Shown here piece by piece: positions 1 to 6,596 of a DNA stretch of 8,049 nucleotides. The DNA comes from an uncultured Sinobacteraceae bacterium. GTDB taxonomy: Bacteria; Pseudomonadota; Gammaproteobacteria; Steroidobacterales; Steroidobacteraceae. The translations under genes were made by a program, and so were the position numbers. The stretch lies in the NCBI GenBank assembly GCA_937902995.1, contig CALEKY010000052.1, positions 1 to 8,049 of the forward strand, read 5' to 3'. Positions within the stretch are counted from its first letter, which is position 1. Each line of letters opens with the position of its first letter. A model generated the notes under the pieces. That model worked only from the letters and a program-made list of their open reading frames with translations. It made no database searches and was not told the origin of the DNA.

Positions 1-50
1 CATACGAGATATTGGCGTGACTGGAGTTCAGACGTGTGCTCTTCCGATCT
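1..50 (+). other. Illumina TruSeq P7 index adapter (assembly artefact)
   Basis: Not phage DNA. Bases 1-10 are the end of the P7 flow-cell sequence, bases 11-16 (ATTGGC) are the reverse complement of TruSeq index 6 (GCCAAT), and bases 17-50 match the 34-base TruSeq read-2 primer site ending in CTTCCGATCT. Genuine insert sequence begins at base 51. The contig therefore ends in an untrimmed library adapter. Any reading frame that crosses base 50 is spurious over that part. The match is from memory of the published adapter and is unbroken over all 50 bases. Confidence 0.98.
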
Positions 51-99
51 GGCAAAAAATCGCGGCACTCTGAGCGAGACTTAACATCGAGACTTGATA

Positions 100-2109
100 A
101 TGGCAACGTCGAAGAAAACTGCCGAACTCGAGCGCATCAAGAAGAGCGTCGCTGCGCAGAAAAGATGGCGCAAATCTCGAGTTCTGAATCGCTCGAATCG
201 CGGCGCCAAGGTTCGAACGCTCGATCTCGACGAGAAACAGCGTCGCGCGCTCACCGCGAAGGCGAACGCCGCGATACGCGAGTTGCGCAAGGATCCGAAG
301 TTCAGGGAGGAGATGCGAAAGAAGATCAGCGAGGGAATGCGCAGAAGAATTCGCGAGGAGAAGGAGCGCGTCAAGAAGAATCCCTTCGGCAAACTCGACA
401 AGGGGAAGGACTTCGTCCCGATCGCGATCGCGTACGCCAGGGAGGCCGTAGAGGACGTCGACGGCGAGCGCTACGGGTACTGGATTCGCCGGGCGGCGAG
501 GCGTTTCCTCGACGACCTCGAGCGGGCGAAGCAGGCCGACGCGCCGTTCACGTTCGACGCGAAGGAGGCGAACAAGGCGTGCCGGTTCATCGAGCTGCTG
601 CCGCACGTCGAAGGGAAGTGGGAGACGCCCAACATCGTCCTGGTGCCGGCGCAGATCTTCTTCATCGTGAACCTCTTCGGTTTTCGCAACAGCAAGGGGT
701 TTCGTCGATTTACGACCGCGCTCTTCGCCGTCGCTCGCAAGAATGCGAAGTCGACGTTGGCGGCGGCGATCATGCTCTACGTGATGTGCGAGGAGGAGGA
801 TCCGGGCGCGCAGCTCTACGCGGCGGCGACGACGGGCGACCAGGCGCGAGTCGTGTGGCGCATCGCGAAGGCGATGCTCGAGAAGTGCCACGACCTACAG
901 CGCTACTACGGCGTCGAGCCTTACGCCAACACGATCAAGCGTCACAAGAACGGCGCGTTCTTCAAACCCATCAACGCGAAAGCCTCGACGCAGGACGGTT
1001 TGAACCCGCAGGCGTTCACGCTCGACGAGTTGCACGCGCACAAGACGCACGACCTGATGAACGTGCTCACTGACGCGGCGGGCGCGAGGGACTGCCCGCT
1101 CTTCCTGTACACGACGACCGAGGGGTTCGAGACTCCCGGGCCGTGGCCGGAGGTGAGACAGTTCGCCAAGAACGTGCTGCTCGGGGCGGTCGAGGCCGAT
1201 CATTTCCTCGTCGTCTACTACGCGCTCGACGAGGAGGATAAAACCCTCGGCACGAAAGAGGATGATGATTTCGACGAGACGAAGTGGCGCAAGGCGAATC
1301 CGCTCTACGACTACAACGAGAAGCTCCGCGACACGATGCGTAAGCTCGCCATCGACGCGAAGCACATCCCGGGTAAGCTCGGCGAGTTCCGAATCAAACG
1401 GCTCAATCGGCCGAGCTCCAGCGCGAAGACGTGGATCGACATGCTGAAGTGGAACCAGTGCGCCGGGGAGGTCGATCTCGAATGGCTACGAGGCCATCCC
1501 TGCTGGGGCGCGTTCGACCTCGCGAGCACGACGGACATGGTCGCATGGGCGCTCGTCTGGTGCGTCGACGGCGTGTGGTACGTGCACATGCGCTACTGGG
1601 TGCCGCGCGAGGCGGTGCGTCAGAGAACGGAGCGGCGCACTACTCCCTATCAGGCCTGGGTGGAGAGCGGCTACGTCACGCAGACGGAAGGCGACCGGGT
1701 CGATTACGACGTGATCGAGAAGCAGATCATGGCCGACGTGGAGATGTTCCGACCGGTCAAAATAGCGTATGATCCGTGGAACGCGCAGCAGTTCTCGACA
1801 CGACTGGCGAATCAAGGCGTCGATCTCGAGGTTTTCATCCAGGGCCCGAGGAGCTATCACCCCGCGATGCAGGCTCTCGAGATCGCATACGGTACGGGGA
1901 ACCTGCGCCACGGCGGGAACCCGGTGCTACGGTGGAACGCCGCTAACCTGGTGCCAAGGTACGACGTGAACTTGAACATGGCTCCCGATCGAAAGAGAAG
2001 CGCGGACAAGATCGACGGGATGTGCGCGCTTCTCATGGCAATGGGGTTGGCCATCGTCGACACGGGCGACGATTCGGCTGGATTCTTCAATGAACCGGTG
2101 ACTGCATGA
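100..2109 (+). CDS. terL: Phage terminase large subunit (HK97/Terminase_1 type)
   Basis: DNA-packaging motor: an ATPase that translocates phage DNA through the portal, joined to a nuclease that cuts the concatemer. The protein has 669 residues from ATG 100; a TTG at 94 is in frame but adds only two residues, and the ribosome site is weak either way. Residues 1-100 are a basic, helix-prone extension beyond the usual family length of roughly 500-560. The ATPase domain shows an adenine-binding Q-motif-like stretch (LVPAQ, Q185), a variant Walker A ARKNAKST (212-219), and Walker B LDELH with D309 and E310. The C-terminal nuclease has acidic candidates D473 (AFDLAS), D558 (IAYDPW) and D636/D639 (ADKIDGM), the expected three-site RNase H-like layout. 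It overlaps the portal gene by four bases (ATGA), suggesting translational coupling. All catalytic motifs look intact. Confidence 0.95.
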   Translation: MATSKKTAELERIKKSVAAQKRWRKSRVLNRSNRGAKVRTLDLDEKQRRALTAKANAAIRELRKDPKFREEMRKKISEGMRRRIREEKERVKKNPFGKLDKGKDFVPIAIAYAREAVEDVDGERYGYWIRRAARRFLDDLERAKQADAPFTFDAKEANKACRFIELLPHVEGKWETPNIVLVPAQIFFIVNLFGFRNSKGFRRFTTALFAVARKNAKSTLAAAIMLYVMCEEEDPGAQLYAAATTGDQARVVWRIAKAMLEKCHDLQRYYGVEPYANTIKRHKNGAFFKPINAKASTQDGLNPQAFTLDELHAHKTHDLMNVLTDAAGARDCPLFLYTTTEGFETPGPWPEVRQFAKNVLLGAVEADHFLVVYYALDEEDKTLGTKEDDDFDETKWRKANPLYDYNEKLRDTMRKLAIDAKHIPGKLGEFRIKRLNRPSSSAKTWIDMLKWNQCAGEVDLEWLRGHPCWGAFDLASTTDMVAWALVWCVDGVWYVHMRYWVPREAVRQRTERRTTPYQAWVESGYVTQTEGDRVDYDVIEKQIMADVEMFRPVKIAYDPWNAQQFSTRLANQGVDLEVFIQGPRSYHPAMQALEIAYGTGNLRHGGNPVLRWNAANLVPRYDVNLNMAPDRKRSADKIDGMCALLMAMGLAIVDTGDDSAGFFNEPVTA

Positions 2110-3551
2110 CAGACAGAACACTCGGTGTCCCTGATCTGACGAGCGCGAAACAGGGTCAGCTCGTGATCTTGCAGCGGGACGCCCCCGCGCCGAGCAGGCT
2201 TCGGCAGTTCTTCGCTCCGATCTTCACGTGGTTTCCGTTCGACACAGGCAAGCGAACGTTCCGCCTCTGGCCCGGTGGCGGGCAGGCGCAGGGGCCCGTC
2301 AACCTCGCGCGGTCGTACGGCGGCATCAACATCACGCCTGAGTTGTCGCTGTCGATCGGAGCTGTGTGGGCGTGCGTGTGGCGATACGCAAACACCGTGA
2401 TGTCGCTCCCGCTGTACCTCTATCGTAGCAGCCCGGATGGCCTGACGTCGACGAAGGAGACAACGCACCCGCTCTACAGGGTGTTGCGCTATGTACCGAA
2501 CCAGGACATGTCGAGCGCGAAGTTCTGGCAGTCGATGGTCGCGTCGATGATGACGTGGGGCGCGTGCTACGCGCGGAAGCTGAAGATCGGGTCACGTATC
2601 GTCGGGCTCAAGCCCATGCGGCCGGAGTACATGACGGTGTACCTCGACGACAACGGACGGATCCGCTTCCGTTACTCGCCGCCTGGCATGACGGACGCGA
2701 GGGAGAGCCTCGACCTTTCTGCCGACGAGGTGTTCTACGTTATCGACCGATCGATGGATGGCTATACAGGACTGTCACGGATCCAGTACGCGGCGAACAC
2801 CCTGGGCCTGTCGATGGCCGGCGACCGCGCGGCGAGCCTCTCGTACAAGAACGGCCTGCGGGCGAGCGGTATTCTCACGATTGCGCAGTGGCTCAAGCCG
2901 GACCAGCGCGCGGCGTATAGGCAGATCGTCAACGAGTTCGTCGGTACGGGCACAGGGCAGGACAGCGACAAGCAGTTCGGCGTGATGGTCGCGGAGAATG
3001 CGACGAAGTTCGAACCGTTGTCGCTGAAGCCTATCGACGTCGAGCTGCTTGCCTCGAGGAAGTACTCGTTCGAGGAGATCTGCAGTTGGTACGACGTTCC
3101 CCCGATTCTCGTTCACCACGCGACCGACGGGCAGACGATGTGGGGGAGCGGCGTCGAGCAGATCATCCTCGGGTGGTTGAAGCTCGGGCTCGGCCCGGTA
3201 CTCACTACGATCGAGCAGGAGATCTATCGCCAGCTGCTCACGCCGGAGGAGCAGGCGACCGGGTACTACGCCCAGTTCAACCTCGACGAGCTGCTGCGCG
3301 GTGACAGCCAGGCGCGCGCCGCGTTCCTGAGCCAGATGACACAGAACGGTATCTACACGCGCAACGAGGCGCGGGCGAAGGAGAACCTGCCGAGAATCGA
3401 CGAGCCGAACGCCGATAAGCTGACTATCCAGTCCAACATGTCTCCGATCGACAAACTCGGTACAATGCCCGACAACGCCGTTCAGGTTCGCGACGCGCTG
3501 CGTGCGTGGTTGGGACTCGACGACAGCAGAGGTGACAGAGATGAGGCGTAA
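2106..3551 (+). CDS. HK97-family portal protein
   Basis: Forms the dodecameric ring at one capsid vertex through which DNA enters and leaves, and nucleates procapsid assembly. The protein has 481 residues, slightly longer than HK97 gp3. Family hallmarks are visible: SIGAVWACV followed by an N/T-V-M-S-L-P-L-Y-L-Y stretch around residues 83-106; SYKNGLRASG around 246-255, matching the usual 'F.NG..psG.l' segment; and FEEICSWYDVPP at 322-333, the conserved 'EEIar.f.VPp' motif, followed by the expected region rich in E, Q and L. The C-terminal 50 residues are charged and low in similarity to anything I recognise, as is usual for the clip/tail end. The start ATG overlaps the terminase stop by four bases; the end overlaps the protease start by 11 bases. 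No damage is visible. Confidence 0.96.
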   Translation: MTDRTLGVPDLTSAKQGQLVILQRDAPAPSRLRQFFAPIFTWFPFDTGKRTFRLWPGGGQAQGPVNLARSYGGINITPELSLSIGAVWACVWRYANTVMSLPLYLYRSSPDGLTSTKETTHPLYRVLRYVPNQDMSSAKFWQSMVASMMTWGACYARKLKIGSRIVGLKPMRPEYMTVYLDDNGRIRFRYSPPGMTDARESLDLSADEVFYVIDRSMDGYTGLSRIQYAANTLGLSMAGDRAASLSYKNGLRASGILTIAQWLKPDQRAAYRQIVNEFVGTGTGQDSDKQFGVMVAENATKFEPLSLKPIDVELLASRKYSFEEICSWYDVPPILVHHATDGQTMWGSGVEQIILGWLKLGLGPVLTTIEQEIYRQLLTPEEQATGYYAQFNLDELLRGDSQARAAFLSQMTQNGIYTRNEARAKENLPRIDEPNADKLTIQSNMSPIDKLGTMPDNAVQVRDALRAWLGLDDSRGDRDEA

Positions 3552-4245
3552 GGTTCGCAACTTCACGTTCGACGTCAAAGAGGTCGACGAGAAGGGGTAT
3601 TTCTCGGGCTACGCGAGCGTGTACAACGTCATCGACGCGTACCGCGAAGTCGTCGCGCCTGGCGCTTTTGCCAACACGCTGCGTAAGTGGCAGTCGCGCG
3701 GTCGTCTCCCGCCGGCGCTCTGGCAGCATCGCTCGGGCGAGCCCGTCGGTCCTTTTACGAAGATGGTCGAGGACGAGAAAGGCTTGTACACCGAAGGCCA
3801 GCTCCTCGTGAACGACGTGCAGCGGGCGCGCGAGGCGTGGGCGCTGATGAAGAGCAAGACTATCGACGGTCTCTCTATCGGTTTTAACTCGGTCGTCGAG
3901 GAGTGGGACAACGAGAAGAAGATCCTGACGCTCAAGGAGATCGACTTGTGGGAGGTCTCGATCGTGACTTTCCCGGCGAACTCCGAGTCGCTGATCACCG
4001 AGGTGAGGAGCATGTTCGCCGAAGGCGTGCCCTCCATGAGAGAAATCGAGGAGATCCTGCGCGACGCCGGATTCTCCAGATCGCAGGCCAAGGCGCTCGT
4101 CGGCCATGGCTATGCGGGGCTCCTGCGCGACGCTGAGAGCCGAAGCGCAAAAGGCATCGGTAAGTCGGTGCTAGACGAGATCATTTCCGAAATCAAATCT
4201 ATCACTACGAAGTCACCGATCTCGGTGCAGGAGTTGCTATCATGA
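3541..4245 (+). CDS. Prohead protease, HK97 gp4-like (peptidase family U35)
   Basis: Serine protease packaged in the procapsid; in HK97 it removes the delta domain from each capsid subunit and then degrades itself. The ATG at 3541 (234 residues) is chosen over an in-frame GTG at 3502 because GAGGTG lies just upstream (3531-3536), the family N-terminus (basic, then a '..f.GYASV.n..D...evv.pGAF' segment) begins there, and the overlap with the portal falls to 11 bases. Candidate catalytic residues by family pattern are H63 in LWQHR, S112 in DGLSIGF and E138 in DLWEVSIVTFPAN. Residues about 166-234 form a separate helical, charged tail beginning MREIEEILRDAGFS and including RSQAKALVGHG, a C-terminal segment often seen in protease homologues. 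The gene overlaps the capsid gene by four bases (ATGA). All predicted active residues are present. Confidence 0.95.
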   Translation: MRRKVRNFTFDVKEVDEKGYFSGYASVYNVIDAYREVVAPGAFANTLRKWQSRGRLPPALWQHRSGEPVGPFTKMVEDEKGLYTEGQLLVNDVQRAREAWALMKSKTIDGLSIGFNSVVEEWDNEKKILTLKEIDLWEVSIVTFPANSESLITEVRSMFAEGVPSMREIEEILRDAGFSRSQAKALVGHGYAGLLRDAESRSAKGIGKSVLDEIISEIKSITTKSPISVQELLS

Positions 4246-5441
4246 ACGAAGAGGAAAAGAAGGCTCTTATCGCGTCGATCAAGGAGGCGATCAACGAGAA
4301 GACGAAGGAGGCCGACACGATCCTGAGGCAGATTCAGGAGAAGGTGCAGGCGGGTGAGAAGGTCAGCGAAGGCCTGAAGGACGCGATGGCCAAGGTGACC
4401 GAGGAGAACCAGCGACTCCACGGGCGCATCAACGACCTCGAGCAGAAGCTCGCCGACGACGCGAAGAAGGGCGACCCTCGCAAGGGTCAGCAGAAGAGCC
4501 CGGGCGAGATGTTCGTCGAGTCCGACGCTCTGAAGGACTTCGTCAAGCGCGGCGGAAAGGGGCACTCGGATGCGTTCCAGCTCAAGACCATCACGTCGCT
4601 GCCGAACTCCGGCGGCGCGGGTATCTGGAGTGATCGCCTGCCGGGCGTCGTCGAGGAGCCGCTGCGTCCGCTCACCATCCGCTCGCTGCTCGACGCGGGC
4701 ACGACCTCCTCGAATCTCATCGAGTGGATTCGCGAGAACGTGTTCACGAACAACGCGGACGTGGTCAGCGAAGGCGCGCAGAAGCCCCAGTCGAACATCA
4801 CCTACGAGCGCGAAGACGTGCCGGTTCGCACGATCGCTCACTGGATTCACGCGACCCGTCAGGTACTCGCCGACTTCCCGCAGCTCGCCTCGCTGATCAA
4901 CGGGCGTCTGCGCTACGGTCTGGCGATCGCCGAGGAGAACCAGATCCTGCTCGGCGATGGCACGGGCAATAACATCCTGGGTCTCCTGCCGCAGGCGACG
5001 CCGTACAACAACGCGCTCAACCGGCCGGGCGACACCATGATCGATGTGATCCGTCACGCGATCTTGCAGGTGCGCCTGTCGTACTATCCGGCGAGCGGCA
5101 TCGTTCTGACGCCGACCGACTGGCACAACATCGAGCTCACGAAGGACAACGAGAACCGATATCTCATGGCGAATCCGTCGGGTAATCTCCCGCCGATGCT
5201 GTGGGGTCGTCCGGTCGTCGAGTCCGACGCGATGCCGAACGATCAGTTCCTGGTCGGCGCGTTCCGCATGGGCGCGACCCTGTTCGATCGCGAGCAGGCG
5301 TCGATCTCCGTGTCGACGGAGGACCGTGACAACTTCGTCAAGAACATGGTCACGATCCTCTGCGAAGAGCGCCTCGCTCTGGCGGTTGCCCGTCCCGCTG
5401 CATTCGTGCACGGCAGCTTCCCGGCAGGCTCGACCACCTGA
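4242..5441 (+). CDS. HK97-type major capsid protein with N-terminal delta scaffold domain
   Basis: Main shell subunit, 399 residues. Residues 1 to about 115 are a highly charged, Glu/Lys-rich coiled-coil region corresponding to the HK97 delta domain, an internal scaffold removed by the protease. From about residue 133 the protein follows HK97 gp5 closely: LPG, LRPLTIRSLL, ENVFTNNADVVSE, TIAHWIHATRQV, LLGDGTGNN, ASGIVLTPTDWHNIEL, DRDNFVKNM and TILCEERLALA are nearly the same words in the same order. Counting against gp5 from memory gives a constant offset of 12 residues, so the crosslink residues K169, N356 and E363 correspond to K181, N368 and E375 here, all conserved. Maturation cleavage would fall near K115/T116. 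The start overlaps the protease stop (ATGA), and a strong terminator follows the gene. Confidence 0.98.
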   Translation: MNEEEKKALIASIKEAINEKTKEADTILRQIQEKVQAGEKVSEGLKDAMAKVTEENQRLHGRINDLEQKLADDAKKGDPRKGQQKSPGEMFVESDALKDFVKRGGKGHSDAFQLKTITSLPNSGGAGIWSDRLPGVVEEPLRPLTIRSLLDAGTTSSNLIEWIRENVFTNNADVVSEGAQKPQSNITYEREDVPVRTIAHWIHATRQVLADFPQLASLINGRLRYGLAIAEENQILLGDGTGNNILGLLPQATPYNNALNRPGDTMIDVIRHAILQVRLSYYPASGIVLTPTDWHNIELTKDNENRYLMANPSGNLPPMLWGRPVVESDAMPNDQFLVGAFRMGATLFDREQASISVSTEDRDNFVKNMVTILCEERLALAVARPAAFVHGSFPAGSTT

Positions 5442-5460
5442 TCGGGGCTGATTGGGCTCA

Positions 5461-5495
5461 GGGCGGACGTCAATCTCGGCGTCCGCTCTCTTTTT
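5461..5495 (+). terminator. Rho-independent terminator after the capsid gene
   Basis: A perfect 7-bp GC-rich stem pairs GCGGACG (5463-5469) with CGTCCGC (5480-5486). The stem can extend outward by a G-T pair and then G-C and A-T pairs, and inward by two more pairs. It is followed by a T-rich tract ending in TTTTT (5491-5495). It lies 20 bases after the capsid stop codon and before the next gene's ribosome site, so it would end or thin out head-module transcription before the downstream cassette. Confidence 0.85.
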
Positions 5496-5516
5496 CGATC
5501 GATAGAACGACGTTCC

Positions 5517-5523
5517 AAGGAGA
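5517..5523 (+). promoter_or_regulatory. Strong Shine-Dalgarno for the small acidic protein
   Basis: AAGGAGA lies 7 bases before the ATG at 5530. It is the best match to the anti-Shine-Dalgarno consensus in the window, and it restarts translation after the only real intergenic gap (5442-5529). No convincing -35/-10 promoter pair is visible in that 88-base gap, so it is unclear whether the downstream genes are read through the terminator or from an unrecognised promoter. Confidence 0.75.
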
Positions 5524-5529
5524 ACGGCA

Positions 5530-5934
5530 ATGCAGGTCAGGGCACTCAAAACATTCAACGGTCGGCTCGGCCTCATCCGAGCGGGTGTCGTCATCACGGT
5601 CGACGATCACTACGGCAGGCAGCTCATCGCGAACAAGCTTGCCGAGGTTCACGTCCCGAGAACGAACGGGCCGAACAGCGCGTCTCAACCTGGTCCCAAG
5701 TCGAACACCGATCTAGGCGGACCTCAGAGCACGAAGGACGGCGACGAGGGAAACGCCGAAGCCGACGACCAGGATGGCTCGTCGGAGGAAGAGGTGCAGG
5801 AGGACGAGACCGAATCGCAGCGCGACCAGGAGTCTGGGTCGACGGGAGATTCGTCGGCGGGCCGGCGGGGCGGTGGTCGGGGGCAACGGTCGTCGTCGCC
5901 GCGAGCGGGCCGTCGCTCACGCAGCAGGACCTAG
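5530..5934 (+). CDS. Small post-capsid protein with acidic tail; probably the N-terminal part of a frameshifted fusion
   Basis: Function not known. As read, 134 residues. Residues 1-45 form a compact segment with KTFNGRLGLIRAG and VDDHYGRQLIANKLAEVHV, resembling short phage proteins often found next to capsid genes (pattern: basic start, 'G..G.ir.G.vi.vdd..a..Li...la'); I recall the pattern, not a tested function. Residues about 50-110 are a low-complexity acidic linker rich in D, E, S, G and Q. From about residue 110 the composition flips to Arg/Gly/Ser (RRGGGRGQRSSSPRAGRRSR), typical of GC-rich DNA read out of frame, while the neighbouring -1 frame there encodes a recognisable enzyme motif. 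The true protein therefore probably shifts frame near 5857-5883 and continues into the next domain. Start choice is secure because of the strong ribosome site. Supported by frame and position, not by homology. Confidence 0.7.
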   Translation: MQVRALKTFNGRLGLIRAGVVITVDDHYGRQLIANKLAEVHVPRTNGPNSASQPGPKSNTDLGGPQSTKDGDEGNAEADDQDGSSEEEVQEDETESQRDQESGSTGDSSAGRRGGGRGQRSSSPRAGRRSRSRT

Positions 5935-6596
5935 ACTTCGTTCGGGGCAAGGCGAAGCTGATCGTCGTCAACGCGACGTTCAAGCTCGCCCCCTGGGCAG
6001 ATGTGCTCTACGCCGCGGACTACAGGTTCTGGGAGGTCTACGCGCCGAAGATCTTCCCGAATTTCCAAGGCGAGATGTGGAGCGTCAGCGAGATGGCGCG
6101 CGACAAGTTCGGTACGTACTGGATTAGGTGCGGAACCGGTCAAGGCTTCTGTACGGAGCCTGACACAATAAATGGGGGCGGCAACTCGGGATTTCAGGCG
6201 ATCCACCTGGCCGCGACATTCGGCGCCAAGAAGATCGTGCTGCTGGGATTCGATATGCAGCGCACAGGTGGTCGAGAGCATTGGCACGGTAAGCACGAGG
6301 GCAATTTGCCCAACGGGTGCGGCTTCGCGTCGTGGATACGGCAGATGGCGCCGCTCGCCACCGACCTGAAGCGGATGGGGGTCGACGTCGTGAACTGCTC
6401 GAGGGTCACCGCGTTGCGTTGCTTCAGACGGGCGACGCTCGAGGAGGTCTTCGGTGAGACAGCTAACGCAGCGCAACGACATCCTGACGATGGACCTCGG
6501 GCCTCTCCGGGAGTACAGGAGCGGGTGGCCCTGGGAGACGTTCAAGGGGTCGGCCCGCTGCATCAAGTGGGCGTTCAGGGATCTTCAGAACCTTGA
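5883..6596 (+). CDS. GT42 sialyltransferase / MptE (DUF115)-like domain, 5' end unresolved
   Basis: A Rossmann-like nucleotide-binding domain of the type shared by GT42 sialyltransferases (Campylobacter Cst-II) and MptE/DUF115 proteins; it probably binds a nucleotide-activated sugar or similar donor. Evidence in order: VVVAASGPSL (about 5889-5918), the glycine-rich 'v.G.GPSL' entry motif; VVNATF and ADVLYAADYRFW, where the family has an N-containing strand and a 'd.....D..f' strand; NGGGNSGFQAIHLAA (6171-6215) followed by KKIVLLGFDMQ, matching 'tSG......A...G.k.Iyl.G.D'; then HWHGKH and a final VDVVNCS strand. No ATG, GTG or TTG exists in this frame before the first motif; GTG 6003 lies inside the domain and cannot be the start. 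It is best read as the C-terminal part of a protein begun at 5530. The last 45 or so residues overlap the next gene and look like non-family sequence. Precise activity is unproven. Confidence 0.7.
   Translation, partial: ATVVVAASGPSLTQQDLDFVRGKAKLIVVNATFKLAPWADVLYAADYRFWEVYAPKIFPNFQGEMWSVSEMARDKFGTYWIRCGTGQGFCTEPDTINGGGNSGFQAIHLAATFGAKKIVLLGFDMQRTGGREHWHGKHEGNLPNGCGFASWIRQMAPLATDLKRMGVDVVNCSRVTALRCFRRATLEEVFGETANAAQRHPDDGPRASPGVQERVALGDVQGVGPLHQVGVQGSSEP
6441..6447 (+). promoter_or_regulatory. Shine-Dalgarno fixing the GTG start at 6454
   Basis: GAGGAGG followed by six bases and then GTG. This near-consensus site decides the start of the FkbM-type methyltransferase in favour of GTG 6454 over the in-frame ATG at 6490, which has no comparable site. 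It lies within the coding sequence of the upstream GT42/DUF115-like domain, so translation of the two may be linked. Confidence 0.7.

Noticed and set aside
51..99. Possible tail of an upstream gene such as the small terminase
   Set aside because: One frame reads AKNRGTLSET then stops at 84, and another stops at 73. Ten or fewer residues cannot be assigned to any family or frame with confidence.
28..891. A 287-codon - strand open frame ending in the adapter
   Set aside because: It crosses adapter bases and is antisense to the terminase ATPase domain; no motifs.
36..1073. A 345-codon + strand open frame starting in the adapter
   Set aside because: Its start lies in synthetic adapter sequence, and the composition is Arg/Gly/Glu junk overlapping the terminase in another frame.
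4110..5597. A 495-codon open frame on the - strand, antisense to the capsid gene
   Set aside because: It is Arg/Leu/Val-rich without any family motif, and lies over a capsid gene whose protein matches HK97 gp5. Long antisense frames are expected opposite GC-rich codons.
5863..5886. Programmed -1 frameshift signal in the G-rich stretch
   Set aside because: The in-phase heptamers (for example G GGC GGT at 5868 and T CGG GGG at 5877) do not fit X XXY YYZ, and I see no clear pseudoknot. A simple indel is the more economical reading.
6003..6596. GTG 6003 as the start of the GT42/DUF115-like gene
   Set aside because: The nucleotide-binding motif ASGPSL and following strand lie upstream in the same frame, so this GTG is internal to the domain. 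No ribosome site precedes it.
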